From Pantoea phytobeneficialis (GTDB taxonomy: Bacteria > Pseudomonadota > Gammaproteobacteria > Enterobacterales > Enterobacteriaceae), in contig NZ_CP024636.1 in the NCBI RefSeq assembly GCF_009728735.1, forward strand, positions 2,061,720-2,125,719: DNA of 64,000 bases, given 5' to 3'. The position numbers were made by a program, and so were the translations under genes. Under the pieces are notes generated by a model. It worked only from the letters and a program-made list of their open reading frames with translations. It made no database searches and was not told the DNA's origin. Positions 1 through 9,262 of this stretch are shown piece by piece. How positions within the stretch are numbered: position 1 is the stretch's first letter; the number at the start of each line of letters is the position of its first letter.

Positions 1-1
1 T

Positions 2-277
2 GTGGTACCGGTGGAAAAAACGTCCGGGAGCTCAGTCAGGGGGCGTGCGCGGATGTCAAAAACAGGCCCGGCAGACGTAAGGGCGAAACTGTATATGGCG
101 GCGATCGTGGCGATCAGGTGGAATGCCCCGGCGAAGGCGCTGTACCAGAGGCTAATCGCGAAGGGCAAAGCCAGCAAGGCCGCGCCTGGAGCGGTGATGC
201 GCAAGCTGGTTCATCAGTGCTTCGGGGTGCTGAAAACGCGGATGAAGTGGGATGAAAATTACGCAGCTACCGCTTGA
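2..277 (+). CDS. IS110-family transposase, C-terminal part (5' end outside window)
   Basis: The reading frame is open from the window edge and ends in TGA at 275-277. The 91 visible residues (SGSSVRGRARMSKTGP, then ALYQRLIAKGK and KWDENY near the end) look like the C-terminal Transposase_20 region of IS110-family enzymes, which catalyse insertion-sequence transposition. The start lies to the left, so intactness cannot be judged. IS110 elements lack obvious long terminal inverted repeats, and none was recognised after the stop. Assignment is by remembered family resemblance only. Confidence 0.7.
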   Translation: MVPVEKTSGSSVRGRARMSKTGPADVRAKLYMAAIVAIRWNAPAKALYQRLIAKGKASKAAPGAVMRKLVHQCFGVLKTRMKWDENYAATA

Positions 278-304
278 CGTTCAAGACGGTAGCTACGGAA
301 TGTG

Positions 305-817
305 CTAAGCCGGCTTTATGCGTGATCGATACCACGGGATAAACGCGACCAGCATATTTCCCCAGAATACGCCGGCTGTTAATCCGCTAATTAAACCATG
401 CGCTAAATTAAAGGTTAACGAATCAATCAGCGCCGGTTGTAAAATCACGGATACCGAAAGCACGTATTTGGCAATAAATGCCACCACCATAAAAATAAGT
501 GGTAGCACCGAGCCGGGACGAATTATCGTCCCTGGCTGACTACTTTGCGTGGTGGGTCGATTCCGGCGTCCGAGCATTGCCCCCAGCAGGCAACCTGATA
601 ACAGGCCCGCGAGCATCACCCCCAGTGCAGCCAGCGTCCAGTGGGTTTCTGTAAACACGCCGTGAATCGCCCACAGCAGGAACAACACGGGAATCAGGAA
701 TAATTTACCCACCGGAACCTCACGCGTTTTAAGGGCTTTGATACCGCGTGACAGAAGATAAATAAACAGAATCCACACCCAAACTGGCGTGTGTTGAATA
801 ATGGCTATTACCAGCAT
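305..817 (-). CDS. Small polytopic membrane protein (DUF6622-like)
   Basis: A 170-residue protein with about five hydrophobic segments: near residues 1-25, 40-55, 62-85, 105-130 and 138-165. A short Arg-rich cytoplasmic loop (GRRNRPTTQSSQ) lies around residue 90. The start is supported by GAGAG a few bases before the ATG. It resembles enterobacterial inner-membrane proteins grouped as DUF6622, but no function is known to me. It is transcribed away from the RND operon and toward the transposase remnant, with no visible operon partner. Confidence 0.6.
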   Translation of the reverse strand: MLVIAIIQHTPVWVWILFIYLLSRGIKALKTREVPVGKLFLIPVLFLLWAIHGVFTETHWTLAALGVMLAGLLSGCLLGAMLGRRNRPTTQSSQPGTIIRPGSVLPLIFMVVAFIAKYVLSVSVILQPALIDSLTFNLAHGLISGLTAGVFWGNMLVAFIPWYRSRIKPA

Positions 818-1072
818 AATTTTCTCTCATTCGTCATCAGGTCATAAAATAGCGCTCGCCAATAAGCGCGTATTATTCACAATAAACTGGACCATTAATC
901 ATTGAGGGGAGGGCGAACTATTTTCGATGATGTATATCAATGTAGAGCATGATAGCTATTCAACAACCCCAACCGCATAAATCCTGCACAGCTCGTGTGG
1001 TTATAAAATTCCCGCTTTTTCGCTTTGCTTACATACGCCTCGCTGCCTGTTTGTTAAACTCCCCGCCGAGAA

Positions 1073-1082
1073 TGAACGTTCA
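1073..1082. promoter_or_regulatory. Palindrome upstream of RND operon, possible TetR operator
   Basis: TGAACGTTCA is a perfect 10-bp palindrome placed 13 bp before the adaptor start codon at 1096. Sites of this form are commonly bound by TetR-family repressors of efflux pumps, and a TetR gene follows the operon at 7009. That this regulator binds here is inference. A TG-extended TAAACT (1055-1060) could be the -10 element, but no good -35 was found. Confidence 0.4.
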
Positions 1083-1095
1083 CTATAGGATTACC

Positions 1096-2256
1096 ATGAT
1101 GGTTTTTCAGCGGTATGTTATTGCAGGTCTGGCATTTTTGATTGTCGCCTGTGACCAGAGTGCAGAGAACAAACCCGGGACAATGGTCACGGAAGTTGGC
1201 GTGAAAACGTTGCAAACAGAACCGGTTACCTTAACCAGTCAACTGACTGGACGCGTTACCGGTACGATGACATCGGATGTGCGTCCCCAGGTGGGCGGTA
1301 TTATCCAGAAGCGTCTGTTTACGGAAGGTGATGAGGTTAAAGCCGGTCAGGTTCTCTATCAGATCGACCCCGCCAGTTATCAGGCCAGTTATGATGAAGC
1401 GGTCGGACAATTGAAAAACGCCGTCGCCGTGGTCAAAAGCAGCAAACTGAAAGCTGAACGCTATGCGGCACTGGTCAAGGAAAATGGCGTTTCCCGTCAG
1501 GATGCTGACGATGCCGAGGCCACCTACCAGCAAAATCTCGCCTCGGTAACGCAATACAAAGCGGCGGTTGAGAGCGCACGCATCAACCTCAATTACACGC
1601 AAATCAAAGCGCCCATCAGTGGCCGCATTGGTATTTCATCCGTCACGCCGGGCGCGCTGGTGACGTCCGAGCAAACCTCGGCGCTGGCGACCATTCGTGC
1701 GTTGGATCCGATCTATGTCGATCTCACCCAGTCCAGCGTGCAGTTGCTGAAGTTGAAACGCCAGCAGGCGTCTTTGCATCAGAACAGTGATGAGGTCCCG
1801 GTGAGCGTGCAACTGGAAGACGGTTCAACCTATGATCACACCGGTAAACTGGAGCTGACGGAAGTTGCGGTGGATGAATCAACCGGTACCGTCACGTTGC
1901 GCGCCATTTTCCCTAACCCGGACCACCAGTTGTTGCCTGGCATGTACGTACGCGCCACCGTCAGCAACGGGGTGAAAAATGATGCGCTGCTGGCGCCGCA
2001 GCAGGGCATCACCCGTGATGCGAAAGGCAATGCCACCGCGCTGGTGGTGGATAAAGACAACAAAGTTGCCAGCCGTGAAGTGGTGACCGATCGCGTGATT
2101 GGCAACAAATGGCTGATCGACAGCGGTTTGCAAAGCGGCGACAAATTGATCGTTGAAGGCACCGGTAAAGTACAACCGGGGCAGACCGTGAAAGCGGTCG
2201 AAACGGGCACCACCACCCCGACTGATGCCAGCGCGAACACCAGCGGAGGGAACTGA
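1096..2256 (+). CDS. RND efflux periplasmic adaptor lipoprotein (AcrA/MexA type)
   Basis: This is the membrane-fusion subunit linking an inner-membrane RND pump to an outer-membrane channel. From the ATG at 1096 (AGGA five bases upstream) the product has 386 residues. An upstream in-frame ATG at 949 is not supported by a ribosome site. The N-terminus is a lipoprotein signal ending in LIVAC with Cys19 as the lipidation site. The barrel-sandwich half-motifs ([20 protein letters not shown] and the later [10 protein letters not shown]) flank an alpha-helical hairpin around residues 110-170, followed by the beta-barrel domain. It sits 2 bp before the pump gene, so the two are co-transcribed. Confidence 0.9.
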   Translation: MMVFQRYVIAGLAFLIVACDQSAENKPGTMVTEVGVKTLQTEPVTLTSQLTGRVTGTMTSDVRPQVGGIIQKRLFTEGDEVKAGQVLYQIDPASYQASYDEAVGQLKNAVAVVKSSKLKAERYAALVKENGVSRQDADDAEATYQQNLASVTQYKAAVESARINLNYTQIKAPISGRIGISSVTPGALVTSEQTSALATIRALDPIYVDLTQSSVQLLKLKRQQASLHQNSDEVPVSVQLEDGSTYDHTGKLELTEVAVDESTGTVTLRAIFPNPDHQLLPGMYVRATVSNGVKNDALLAPQQGITRDAKGNATALVVDKDNKVASREVVTDRVIGNKWLIDSGLQSGDKLIVEGTGKVQPGQTVKAVETGTTTPTDASANTSGGN

Positions 2257-2258
2257 TT

Positions 2259-5200
2259 ATGTTGGCTCAGTTCTTTATCCGACGGCCTGTGTTTGCCTGG
2301 GTGATCGCCATCTGCATCATGATGTTCGGTATCCTCAGCATCAAAAACCTGCCGATTGCGCAATATCCTGATGTGGCACCGCCGCAAATCAGTATCCAGG
2401 CCACCTACACCGGTGCATCCGCAGAAACGCTGGAAAGTAGCGTGACTCAGGTGATTGAGCAGCAGTTGACCGGTCTGGATGGTTTGCTCTACTTCTCTTC
2501 CACCAGTACCGCTTCAACCGGCCAGGTCAAAATCACCGTTACCTTTGAGCAGGGCACCGATCCTGATATCGCCCAGGTCCAGGTGCAGAATAAAGTGCAG
2601 CAGGCGGAAAGCCGTTTGCCGGACGCCGTGACCCAACAGGGTGTGACGGTCGAGAAGGCACAGAGTGACTTCCTGTTGATCATGGCGTTGTACGACAAAA
2701 ACAACAAAGCCACCTCTTCGGACGTTGCCGACTACCTCGTCAGTAACATGGAAGATACGCTGGCGCGTCTGCCGGGCGTGGGTAGCGTGCAGGTGTTCGG
2801 TGCAGAATACGCGATGCGTATCTGGCTCGATCCGGCCAAACTGGCGTCCTATTCACTGATGCCTTCGGATGTGGAAACCGCGCTGGAAGCGCAAAACACC
2901 CAGGTGTCTTCGGGGCAGATCGGCGCACAACCGGCGAGCAAAGAGCAACAACTGGTCGCCACCGTGCGTTCTCGTTCCCGTCTGCAAACGCCGGAACAGT
3001 TCCGCAATATCGTGTTAAAAAGCCAGACCGACGGTTCAGTGGTGCATCTGAGTGATGTCGCGCGCGTGGAAATGGGCGATGACGACTACAGCGCCAACGT
3101 GCTGGCTAACGGCCATCCGGCATCGGGTATCGCGATTCAACTGGCGTCGGGAGCCAATGCGCTCTCCACGGCGGAGAACGTGAAAAATACCGTGAATGAG
3201 TTCCGCTCCAGCCTGCCGAGTGGTTATGACATCGCCTATCCGCTCGACAGTACCGACTTCGTTAAAATCTCCATCGAGGAAGTGGTCAAAACGCTGGTGG
3301 AAGCCATCATCCTCGTGGTGATCGTGATGTTTGTGTTCCTGCAAAACATCCGCACTACCTTGATCCCGGCGATTGCCGTGCCTGTGGTGCTGCTGGGTAC
3401 CTTTGGGGTGCTGGCGGTATTTAACTACTCGATCAACACCCTGACGATGTTTGGTGTGGTGCTCGCCATCGGGCTCTTGGTGGATGACGCCATCGTGGTG
3501 GTGGAAAACGTTGAGCGTGTGATGCGCGAAGAACGACTGCCGCCGCGAGAAGCCACCGAGAAATCGATGAAGGAAATTACCGGGGCGCTGATTGGTATCG
3601 CGCTGGTGCTGTCAGCGGTCTTCCTGCCGATGACCTTCTTCAGCGGTTCCACCGGGGTGATTTACCGTCAGTTCTCCATCACCATCGTCTCCTCAATGGT
3701 GCTGTCGGTGGTGGTGGCATTGACGCTGACGCCAGCGCTGTGCGCCACCTTACTGAAACCGCACGATCATGAAAGCGGCCAGAAAGGTTTCTTTGGCTGG
3801 TTCAACCGCAGCTACGAAAAAATTCAGGCGCGTTATCACGAGAAAGTCGGGCATGTGATCCACAGCTCGGTGCGTTATTTGCTGATGTATGCGGTGCTAC
3901 TGATTGGCTGTGCCTTTATGTATCTGCGTCTGCCCACCGGCTTCCTGCCGACCGAAGACCAGGGTTACATCATGGTGCAGTACACGCTGGCACCGGGTGC
4001 CACTGAAAACCGCACCAGCGAAGTACGCCGCCAGATCCAGCAATACTTCGCCACCAAAGAGAAGGATAACGTCAACGTCAGCATGCTGGTGAACGGTTTC
4101 AGCTTTGCCGGTAGCGGGCAGAATGCGGGGATTGGCTTTATCTCATTGAAAAACTGGAGCGATCGTAAAGGGACGGAAAACACCGCTGACGCGATTGCCG
4201 GTCGCGCCATGATGAATCTGTCCGGCATCCGTGATGCGCAGGTGTTTGTGCTGTCACCACCGTCGATTTCCGGTCTGGGCCAGTCGAACGGCTTTACCTT
4301 CGAGTTACAGGCGCGCGGCAATACCAGTCGCGACGAGTTACTCAAGCTGCGTAACCAGTTAATCGCCTCCGCCAATCAGGATCCGGTGCTGAGTAGCGTG
4401 CGTGCCAATACCTTGCCGGATCTGCCGCAGTTGCAGGTGGATATCGACGATGAAAAAGCCCAGTCGCTGGGTCTGTCGGTCAGCAATATCAACAGTACCC
4501 TCAGTGCGGCGATTGGCGGGACTTATGTCAATGACTTCACCGATCGTGGCAGGGTGAAAAAGGTCTACATGCAGGGTGACGAGGATTTCCGCAGCAAACC
4601 GGAAGATATCAATAAATGGTTTGTCGCCGGCACCGACAGCGACGGTGACACCACGATGGTGCCATTCTCGTCGTTCTCCTCTTCGCACTGGACCTATGGC
4701 CCGGATGTCCTGTCGCGCTACAACGGTCTGTCGTCCTATGAGATCCAGGGTTCATCCGCCTCGGGTAAAAGTTCGGGGGATGCCATGACGGCGATGGAAA
4801 AACTGGCAAGTAAACTGCCAGCAGGCACCACCTATGCCTGGAGTGGGCTGTCCTACCAGGAACGCTTGTCCGGCAACCAGGCGATGTCGCTGTACGCCAT
4901 TTCGCTGATTGTGGTGTTCCTGTGTCTGGCGGCGTTGTATGAAAGCTGGTCAGTACCGTTCTCGGTAATGATGGTGGTGCCGCTCGGGGTCTTTGGTGCG
5001 CTGCTGGGGGTTACGCTGCGTGGACTGGAAAACGATGTCTATTTCCAGGTGGCGCTGCTCACCATCATCGGCCTGTCGGCGAAGAACGCCATTCTGATCG
5101 TCGAATTTGCTGAGGAGAATTACCGCAAAGGGGAAAACCTGGTGAAAGCTGCGGTCCATGCTGCCTCGATGCGCTTGCGTCCGATCATTATGACCTCGCT

Positions 5201-5420
5201 GGCGTTTACCGCCGGGGTCCTGCCGCTGGCAATATCCACCGGTGCAGGGGCGAATAGCCGTATCGCCATCGGTACGGGCATCATTGGCGGGACGATTTCC
5301 GCCACGCTGCTCGCGATTTTCTTAGTCCCGCTGTTCTTTGTGCTGGTCCGTCGTGTGTTCCCAGGCCTGCCGCATAGTCATGCGAGCCACACTGAATCTG
5401 CTGAGAAGACGGGGGAATAA
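2259..5420 (+). CDS. HAE1-family RND multidrug efflux pump permease
   Basis: A 1053-residue homologue of AcrB, MexB and OqxB. It is a proton-driven inner-membrane trimer that exports hydrophobic drugs or signals. Visible hallmarks are [11 protein letters not shown] at the N-terminus, [13 protein letters not shown] in the first porter segment, the paired aspartates of the proton relay in [18 protein letters not shown] in TM4, and the conserved lysine in [16 protein letters not shown] in TM10. Length is normal for the family. It lies between the adaptor and the outer-membrane channel. Substrate cannot be read from the sequence. Confidence 0.95.
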   Translation: MLAQFFIRRPVFAWVIAICIMMFGILSIKNLPIAQYPDVAPPQISIQATYTGASAETLESSVTQVIEQQLTGLDGLLYFSSTSTASTGQVKITVTFEQGTDPDIAQVQVQNKVQQAESRLPDAVTQQGVTVEKAQSDFLLIMALYDKNNKATSSDVADYLVSNMEDTLARLPGVGSVQVFGAEYAMRIWLDPAKLASYSLMPSDVETALEAQNTQVSSGQIGAQPASKEQQLVATVRSRSRLQTPEQFRNIVLKSQTDGSVVHLSDVARVEMGDDDYSANVLANGHPASGIAIQLASGANALSTAENVKNTVNEFRSSLPSGYDIAYPLDSTDFVKISIEEVVKTLVEAIILVVIVMFVFLQNIRTTLIPAIAVPVVLLGTFGVLAVFNYSINTLTMFGVVLAIGLLVDDAIVVVENVERVMREERLPPREATEKSMKEITGALIGIALVLSAVFLPMTFFSGSTGVIYRQFSITIVSSMVLSVVVALTLTPALCATLLKPHDHESGQKGFFGWFNRSYEKIQARYHEKVGHVIHSSVRYLLMYAVLLIGCAFMYLRLPTGFLPTEDQGYIMVQYTLAPGATENRTSEVRRQIQQYFATKEKDNVNVSMLVNGFSFAGSGQNAGIGFISLKNWSDRKGTENTADAIAGRAMMNLSGIRDAQVFVLSPPSISGLGQSNGFTFELQARGNTSRDELLKLRNQLIASANQDPVLSSVRANTLPDLPQLQVDIDDEKAQSLGLSVSNINSTLSAAIGGTYVNDFTDRGRVKKVYMQGDEDFRSKPEDINKWFVAGTDSDGDTTMVPFSSFSSSHWTYGPDVLSRYNGLSSYEIQGSSASGKSSGDAMTAMEKLASKLPAGTTYAWSGLSYQERLSGNQAMSLYAISLIVVFLCLAALYESWSVPFSVMMVVPLGVFGALLGVTLRGLENDVYFQVALLTIIGLSAKNAILIVEFAEENYRKGENLVKAAVHAASMRLRPIIMTSLAFTAGVLPLAISTGAGANSRIAIGTGIIGGTISATLLAIFLVPLFFVLVRRVFPGLPHSHASHTESAEKTGE

Positions 5421-5421
5421 C

Positions 5422-6849
5422 ATGTCAGCAAAACTTTTGGTGGTGTTTTTACCCTGTTTTCTCGTGGGTTGTATGTCGCTGGACCCGGACTATCAACGTC
5501 CGGCGTCACCGGTTGCCAACACCACGCCAAACGGGGATGCCTATAAATCGTTACAGGGTGCGCAGGCGGCTAACTACCGCGATATTGGCTGGCAGGAATA
5601 TATTCTTGACCCCCAACTGCGTCAGGTGGTGACGATGGCGCTGGATAGCAGTCGCGATCTGCGGGAAGCGGTCGCCAGCGTAAAATCCGCCCATGCGCAA
5701 TATGGCGAGGAACGCGCCGATCTGTTCCCGAGCCTGAGTGCCGGGGTGAGCGGTACGCGTTCACGCGCCCTGACCGGTGAAGGTAATCAAACCGCGATCA
5801 GCAATTCTTACAGCGCGGAAGGGAGTGTCAGTTCGTTCGAGCTGGATCTGTTTGGTAAAAACCAGAGTCTGACGCGTGAGCAGTATGAAACGTATCTCAG
5901 CACGCTGGAGGGCGCACGCAGCACGCGCCTGACGGTGCTGTACAATACGGTGGATTACTGGTTAACGCTGGCGGCGGATCGCAGCAATCTGGCCATCGCC
6001 AAAGAGACAGCCGAGAGTGCGCGGCAGTCGATGGAAGTGACGCGTAAGCAGATGGAGCACGGCACCGCTTCAATGGTGGATGTCTCCTCGGCGGAAACCA
6101 CTTACCAGTCAGCAATGGCGGATGTTGCCAGCTACACCACCAGCGTGGCGCAGGACAAAAACGCGCTGGATTTGGTGGTAGGACGCAGCGTACCGGATAA
6201 CCTGTTACCCGCGAATATCGATGCGCTGGGCCAGGCGTTCCGCGACGTCCCCGCCGGGATCTCTTCCGATGCGTTGCTGAACCGCCCGGATGTGCTGGAA
6301 GCGGAGCATAACCTGAAGTCAGCCAATGCCAGCATTGGCGCGGCGCGGGCGAATTTCTTCCCGACCATCTCCCTGACCGCCAGCGGCGGTGTCGGCAGTT
6401 CGGATCTCTCGTCACTGTTCAAAAACGGTGCCGGGATCTGGTCCTTCGCGCCGAGCATTTCACTGCCGATCTTTAAAGGCGGCTACAACGTGTCGTACCT
6501 GAAATACACCAAAGCGCAGAAGGAATACTACGTGGCGGCGTATGAAAAAACGGTGCAAACTGCCTTTCAGGAAGTGGCGGATGCGCTGGCCCGACGCGGC
6601 ACCATCAATGATCAGTTGACCAGCCAGCGTAATAACGTGGCGGCATCGCAGACCTATTACCATCTGGCCGACCTGCGTTATCGCAACGGGGTGGATACTT
6701 ACCTGAATGCACTGACCGCGCAGCGCACGCTGTATAGCGCGCGTACCAGCCTGGTCAGCACGCAGCAGGCGTATTACCTGAACCTGATCACCTTCTACAA
6801 GGTGATGGGTGGCGGTACAGCGTTGAAAGAATCTGACCTGAAGTTGTAA
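5422..6849 (+). CDS. Outer-membrane efflux lipoprotein (OprM/NodT type)
   Basis: This 475-residue channel subunit completes the tripartite pump. The start at 5422 is one base after the pump stop, with GGGGGA eight bases upstream. The signal ends in LVGC, giving a lipidated Cys17. MSLDPDYQRP follows, as in OprM-like proteins. Two outer-membrane efflux repeats (about residues 60-250 and 270-460) contain the typical NRPDVLEAEHNL and QTAFQEVADAL segments. Having its own channel gene means the system need not rely on TolC. A hairpin follows the stop codon. Confidence 0.92.
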   Translation: MSAKLLVVFLPCFLVGCMSLDPDYQRPASPVANTTPNGDAYKSLQGAQAANYRDIGWQEYILDPQLRQVVTMALDSSRDLREAVASVKSAHAQYGEERADLFPSLSAGVSGTRSRALTGEGNQTAISNSYSAEGSVSSFELDLFGKNQSLTREQYETYLSTLEGARSTRLTVLYNTVDYWLTLAADRSNLAIAKETAESARQSMEVTRKQMEHGTASMVDVSSAETTYQSAMADVASYTTSVAQDKNALDLVVGRSVPDNLLPANIDALGQAFRDVPAGISSDALLNRPDVLEAEHNLKSANASIGAARANFFPTISLTASGGVGSSDLSSLFKNGAGIWSFAPSISLPIFKGGYNVSYLKYTKAQKEYYVAAYEKTVQTAFQEVADALARRGTINDQLTSQRNNVAASQTYYHLADLRYRNGVDTYLNALTAQRTLYSARTSLVSTQQAYYLNLITFYKVMGGGTALKESDLKL

Positions 6850-6855
6850 AACATG

Positions 6856-6884
6856 CCGTGGGCCAATTTGGTATCGGCCCACGG
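6856..6884 (+). terminator. Hairpin after RND operon
   Basis: CCGTGGGCC and GGCCCACGG form a 9-bp GC-rich stem with an 11-nt loop, beginning 7 bases after the channel stop codon. The downstream TAAAATG is only weakly T-rich, so termination efficiency is uncertain. Confidence 0.5.
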
Positions 6885-6958
6885 TAAAATGTAAGCGGAT
6901 TTTTGTCCCGGCTATCGGCAAAAATCCGCGTACTGTACTATGTCGCGCTCTTAAATAC

Positions 6959-6980
6959 GTAGCGGCGCGATTTATCGCGC
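6959..6980 (+). repeat. REP-like palindromic repeat, single copy
   Basis: A canonical copy of the window-wide repeat: GTAGCG followed by the palindromic core GCGCGATTTATCGCGC. It ends 28 bp before the TetR start codon at 7009. Arms GCGCGAT/ATCGCGC can pair across TT. Confidence 0.85.
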
Positions 6981-7008
6981 AGGTTATTTTTTGAATAAGG
7001 AATTAAAT

Positions 7009-7590
7009 TTGACCAGGCCAGAGCAGCAAGACTTTTTGCACCAGCGTAAACAGCTGATTATTGCTGCGGCGAAAGTCTGTTTCAGTCGTTCTGGTTTTCA
7101 TGGTGCCAGTATGGCGGATATGAGCGCCGAAAGTGGTTTGGGTGCCGGGCAAATCTATCGTTATTTTAGCAGCAAAGAATTATTGGTGAGCGAAACGGTA
7201 AAAGTGATCGCTGAAGAGTGGCGAACTTTTCTGGAAAAGAAACTCAGCCAGCAGCCCGAGGTGGCGGATATTATCGCCAGAGATTCTGCGTTCTGGCGTG
7301 AGTGGTCGATAAAAGACCAGTGTTTATTACTGGAGGTCTATTCTGAAGCCTCACGTAATGCCGCCGTGCGAGATATTCTTGCGCAGCAGGAACAACAACT
7401 TATTTCTGCTCTTGAGCCGGTTTTTCAACAACAAAATCCACAAATCAGTGCGGAGCAGCGTTTTAACCAGATCCATTTTTTGTTGTTACTGATTGATGGC
7501 GTAGCCTGTCGCACTTTTGTCGATAATGATTTGAATCAGCCCGAGTTGTTGCGACTCAGCACTATCCTCAATCAGCATTTGTTACCGTAA
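7009..7590 (+). CDS. TetR/AcrR-family transcriptional regulator, likely pump repressor
   Basis: A 193-residue regulator with an N-terminal TetR helix-turn-helix (about residues 12-55, including GASMADMSAESGLGAGQIYR and YFSSKELL) and a ligand-binding C-terminal domain. I prefer the TTG at 7009, which has AAGG eight bases upstream, over the TTG at 6991. It follows the RND operon in the same direction, so a role in controlling that pump is the natural guess. A TGAACGTTCA palindrome lies before the adaptor gene. It ends one base from the stop of the next, convergent TetR gene. Confidence 0.85.
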   Translation: MTRPEQQDFLHQRKQLIIAAAKVCFSRSGFHGASMADMSAESGLGAGQIYRYFSSKELLVSETVKVIAEEWRTFLEKKLSQQPEVADIIARDSAFWREWSIKDQCLLLEVYSEASRNAAVRDILAQQEQQLISALEPVFQQQNPQISAEQRFNQIHFLLLLIDGVACRTFVDNDLNQPELLRLSTILNQHLLP

Positions 7591-7591
7591 T

Positions 7592-8167
7592 TCATTGTTG
7601 GGCAACGTTATTATTGACATCGCTGATGATATCGTCAAAAAATGGCACAAAGGCGGGTGCAATTTCACGTTGTTTCATACAGCGGCGAATAATAATGCCA
7701 TCAATGATTAATGAGAGCACATATAAACGCGTATGAATAACGCTGGCGTCTTTACCCGGATACAACGCCTGTTCTTTATTAATAAAATTCTCTCTGAGGC
7801 TTTTCCATGCATCGGTCATGATTTGCATAATGCGTGGGTTACGCATGGCTTCAGACGATATCTCCATCAATAACACAATATCGTTTTCGACTTCGTGGGG
7901 CACCAGACCCGCAGAGAACAGTGGTAAACGTGCCTCACCACCCGATTTGGCAATCTGCTCCAAATCATCATTAAGCAAATCTTTCAGCCGTTGGGTGATA
8001 GTGAATACCAGCGCCTCAATAATCGACTCTTTATTGGTGAAATATTTATAAATCAGGCCAACGCTAATATTTGCCTGGCTGGCAATATTCTGGATTGATG
8101 TCTGATAAAAGCCTTTTAATCTCATGCACTGTTCAGCAGCGTCAAGGATCTGTTCTTTACGGTTCAT
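7592..8167 (-). CDS. TetR-family transcriptional regulator divergent from pirin
   Basis: A 191-residue protein starting with MNRKEQILDAAEQCM, with the typical HTH segment TSIQNIASQANISVGLIYKY and FTNKESIIEALV, then a divergent ligand-binding domain. The ATG at 8167 is chosen because the HTH starts right after it. The 21 extra residues of the longer frame are not family-like. It is divergent from the pirin gene at 8334, and a 15-bp odd palindrome lies between them. Local control of pirin and of itself is inferred. Confidence 0.85.
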   Translation of the reverse strand: MNRKEQILDAAEQCMRLKGFYQTSIQNIASQANISVGLIYKYFTNKESIIEALVFTITQRLKDLLNDDLEQIAKSGGEARLPLFSAGLVPHEVENDIVLLMEISSEAMRNPRIMQIMTDAWKSLRENFINKEQALYPGKDASVIHTRLYVLSLIIDGIIIRRCMKQREIAPAFVPFFDDIISDVNNNVAQQ

Positions 8168-8235
8168 GATGACGGGCCTGAGGGAAATAAAAGCGTATTT
8201 TACGCAACTTATTCCGCGCTGGCTAATCATCTATT

Positions 8236-8300
8236 GTCAAAAATTTTGACTTAAGCCAGCAAATCACCCCACTGGTGTCTGTTTCTTCCTTCTCTATGAT
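8236..8300. promoter_or_regulatory. tetR-pirin intergenic operator and pirin -10
   Basis: GTCAAAAATTTTGAC at 8236-8250 is a perfect 7+1+7 palindrome between the divergent start codons, a typical TetR operator shape. TGACTTAAG occurs twice, at 8247-8255 and 8314-8322. TATGAT at 8295-8300 is a good -10 candidate for pirin, but the -35 is poor. The pirin ribosome site is AGGGAGA, eight bases before its ATG. Confidence 0.5.
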
Positions 8301-8333
8301 GGCGGTATCAAACTGACTTAAGGGAGAACGACC

Positions 8334-9038
8334 ATGAATCTGTTACGTGCACAGCGCGATCAGCTGTTTGAGTATGGCCCTTTCACCATCCGCCGTCAGC
8401 GTCCGGGCGAGGCATTTGGTCCACTGGCGATCATCGACCAGATGACGCTGAAAACCGGGGCGCAGGTGCCGATGCACCGCCATCAAAACGATGAGATTTT
8501 CACTTACGTCTGGCGCGGTTCTTCTCAGCACCAGCATGAAAATGGGGAGCGCACGCCGCTCAACGCCAAACGCGTGATGGTGGTCAGTGCCGGTGAGGGG
8601 CTGCGCCACGAAGAATCCGCGCCGCTGATCGAAACCGAAATGTTGCAGGCTTACATTCGCCCGGCGCAGGAAGGTGGTGAGGGACGGGTGCAGCACTTCA
8701 CCCGTACCGAGGGCGCTGCGGTAAATGCCTGGACGTTGCTCGCGGGGCCTGAAGGCAGTGATGCACCGTTGGCCTTGCGCCAGGCGATCTATGTGTATGA
8801 CCTCAAACTGGAACGCGACCAGCAACTGGCGATTCCGCAGCGCGCAGGTTTCGCCGTCTGGGTGACGCTGCTTGACGGTGTCGTGCGGGTCGGCGATCAG
8901 CGCTTGCATAAAGGTGATGCCATCAGTGATGCCGTTTCCCTGCCCGAGATTCAGGGGGAGCGTGATGCCACGGTGATTGCTTTTCTGGTAAAGGCCGATG
9001 CCCCAGCCGTGACCAGCGGCACCGTCAGCGGACAATAA
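8334..9038 (+). CDS. Pirin-family bicupin protein
   Basis: A 234-residue cytoplasmic bicupin similar to YhhW-type pirins, some of which have quercetin 2,3-dioxygenase activity. The N-terminal cupin keeps the metal-binding pattern: MHRHQNDEIFTYVWRG followed by QHQHENG, with a Glu/His near HEESAP. The C-terminal cupin is degenerate, as usual. Physiological substrate is unknown. It is divergent from the TetR gene and is followed by a strong hairpin, so it is probably a single-gene transcript induced through that regulator. Confidence 0.85.
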   Translation: MNLLRAQRDQLFEYGPFTIRRQRPGEAFGPLAIIDQMTLKTGAQVPMHRHQNDEIFTYVWRGSSQHQHENGERTPLNAKRVMVVSAGEGLRHEESAPLIETEMLQAYIRPAQEGGEGRVQHFTRTEGAAVNAWTLLAGPEGSDAPLALRQAIYVYDLKLERDQQLAIPQRAGFAVWVTLLDGVVRVGDQRLHKGDAISDAVSLPEIQGERDATVIAFLVKADAPAVTSGTVSGQ

Positions 9039-9043
9039 GAAAA

Positions 9044-9075
9044 CCGTAAGGGCGCGATAAATCGCGCCCTTACGG
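9044..9075. repeat. Perfect 15-bp-arm hairpin, divergent REP variant
   Basis: Arms CCGTAAGGGCGCGAT and ATCGCGCCCTTACGG flank AA. The centre matches the window-wide repeat, but the outer arms are GTAAGGGCGC instead of GTAGCGGCGC, with matching changes on both sides. It begins 5 bases after the pirin stop and may act as transcript end or stabiliser. Confidence 0.8.
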
Positions 9076-9184
9076 ATCTTTGCTAACCGACAAACCCGCG
9101 CAGCGAGAATCCTTCTCATTTTCACATCTCGTTAACGATCCGTGACCCGCCTCTGAGTTTTGCCGCGTAGAGCCGTGCAATATT

Positions 9185-9225
9185 CTGACATATCGTAATA
9201 CTAGATATATCTAATTATTCGATAT
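9185..9225 (+). promoter_or_regulatory. Promoter with TAGATATATCTA dyad before the SDR operon
   Basis: CTGACA (9185-9190), 17 bp, then TATCTA (9208-9213) gives a plausible sigma70 promoter. TAGATATATCTA (9202-9213) is a perfect 12-bp palindrome covering the -10. An outer pair, ATATCG (9190-9195) and CGATAT (9220-9225), is symmetric about the same centre. Similar sequences precede the padR gene (14519-14530) and the VOC-dioxygenase operon (23350-23377). I infer a common operator for the PadR-DUF2218 regulator. Confidence 0.6.
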
Positions 9226-9262
9226 CGCACACTCATCAACGCGGAGTTTTCCGGGAGCAATC

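Noticed and set aside
318..539. 73-residue plus-strand frame near the left edge
   Set aside because: It is antisense to the membrane protein gene at 305-817 and has no family resemblance or ribosome site.
949..1095. Upstream extension of the RND adaptor from 949
   Set aside because: It lacks a ribosome site and would bury the lipoprotein signal; ATG 1096 has AGGA and a direct signal peptide.
5338..5421. Upstream extension of the outer-membrane channel into the pump gene
   Set aside because: The extension overlaps the pump coding end, and the start at 5422 has a ribosome site directly before a lipoprotein signal.
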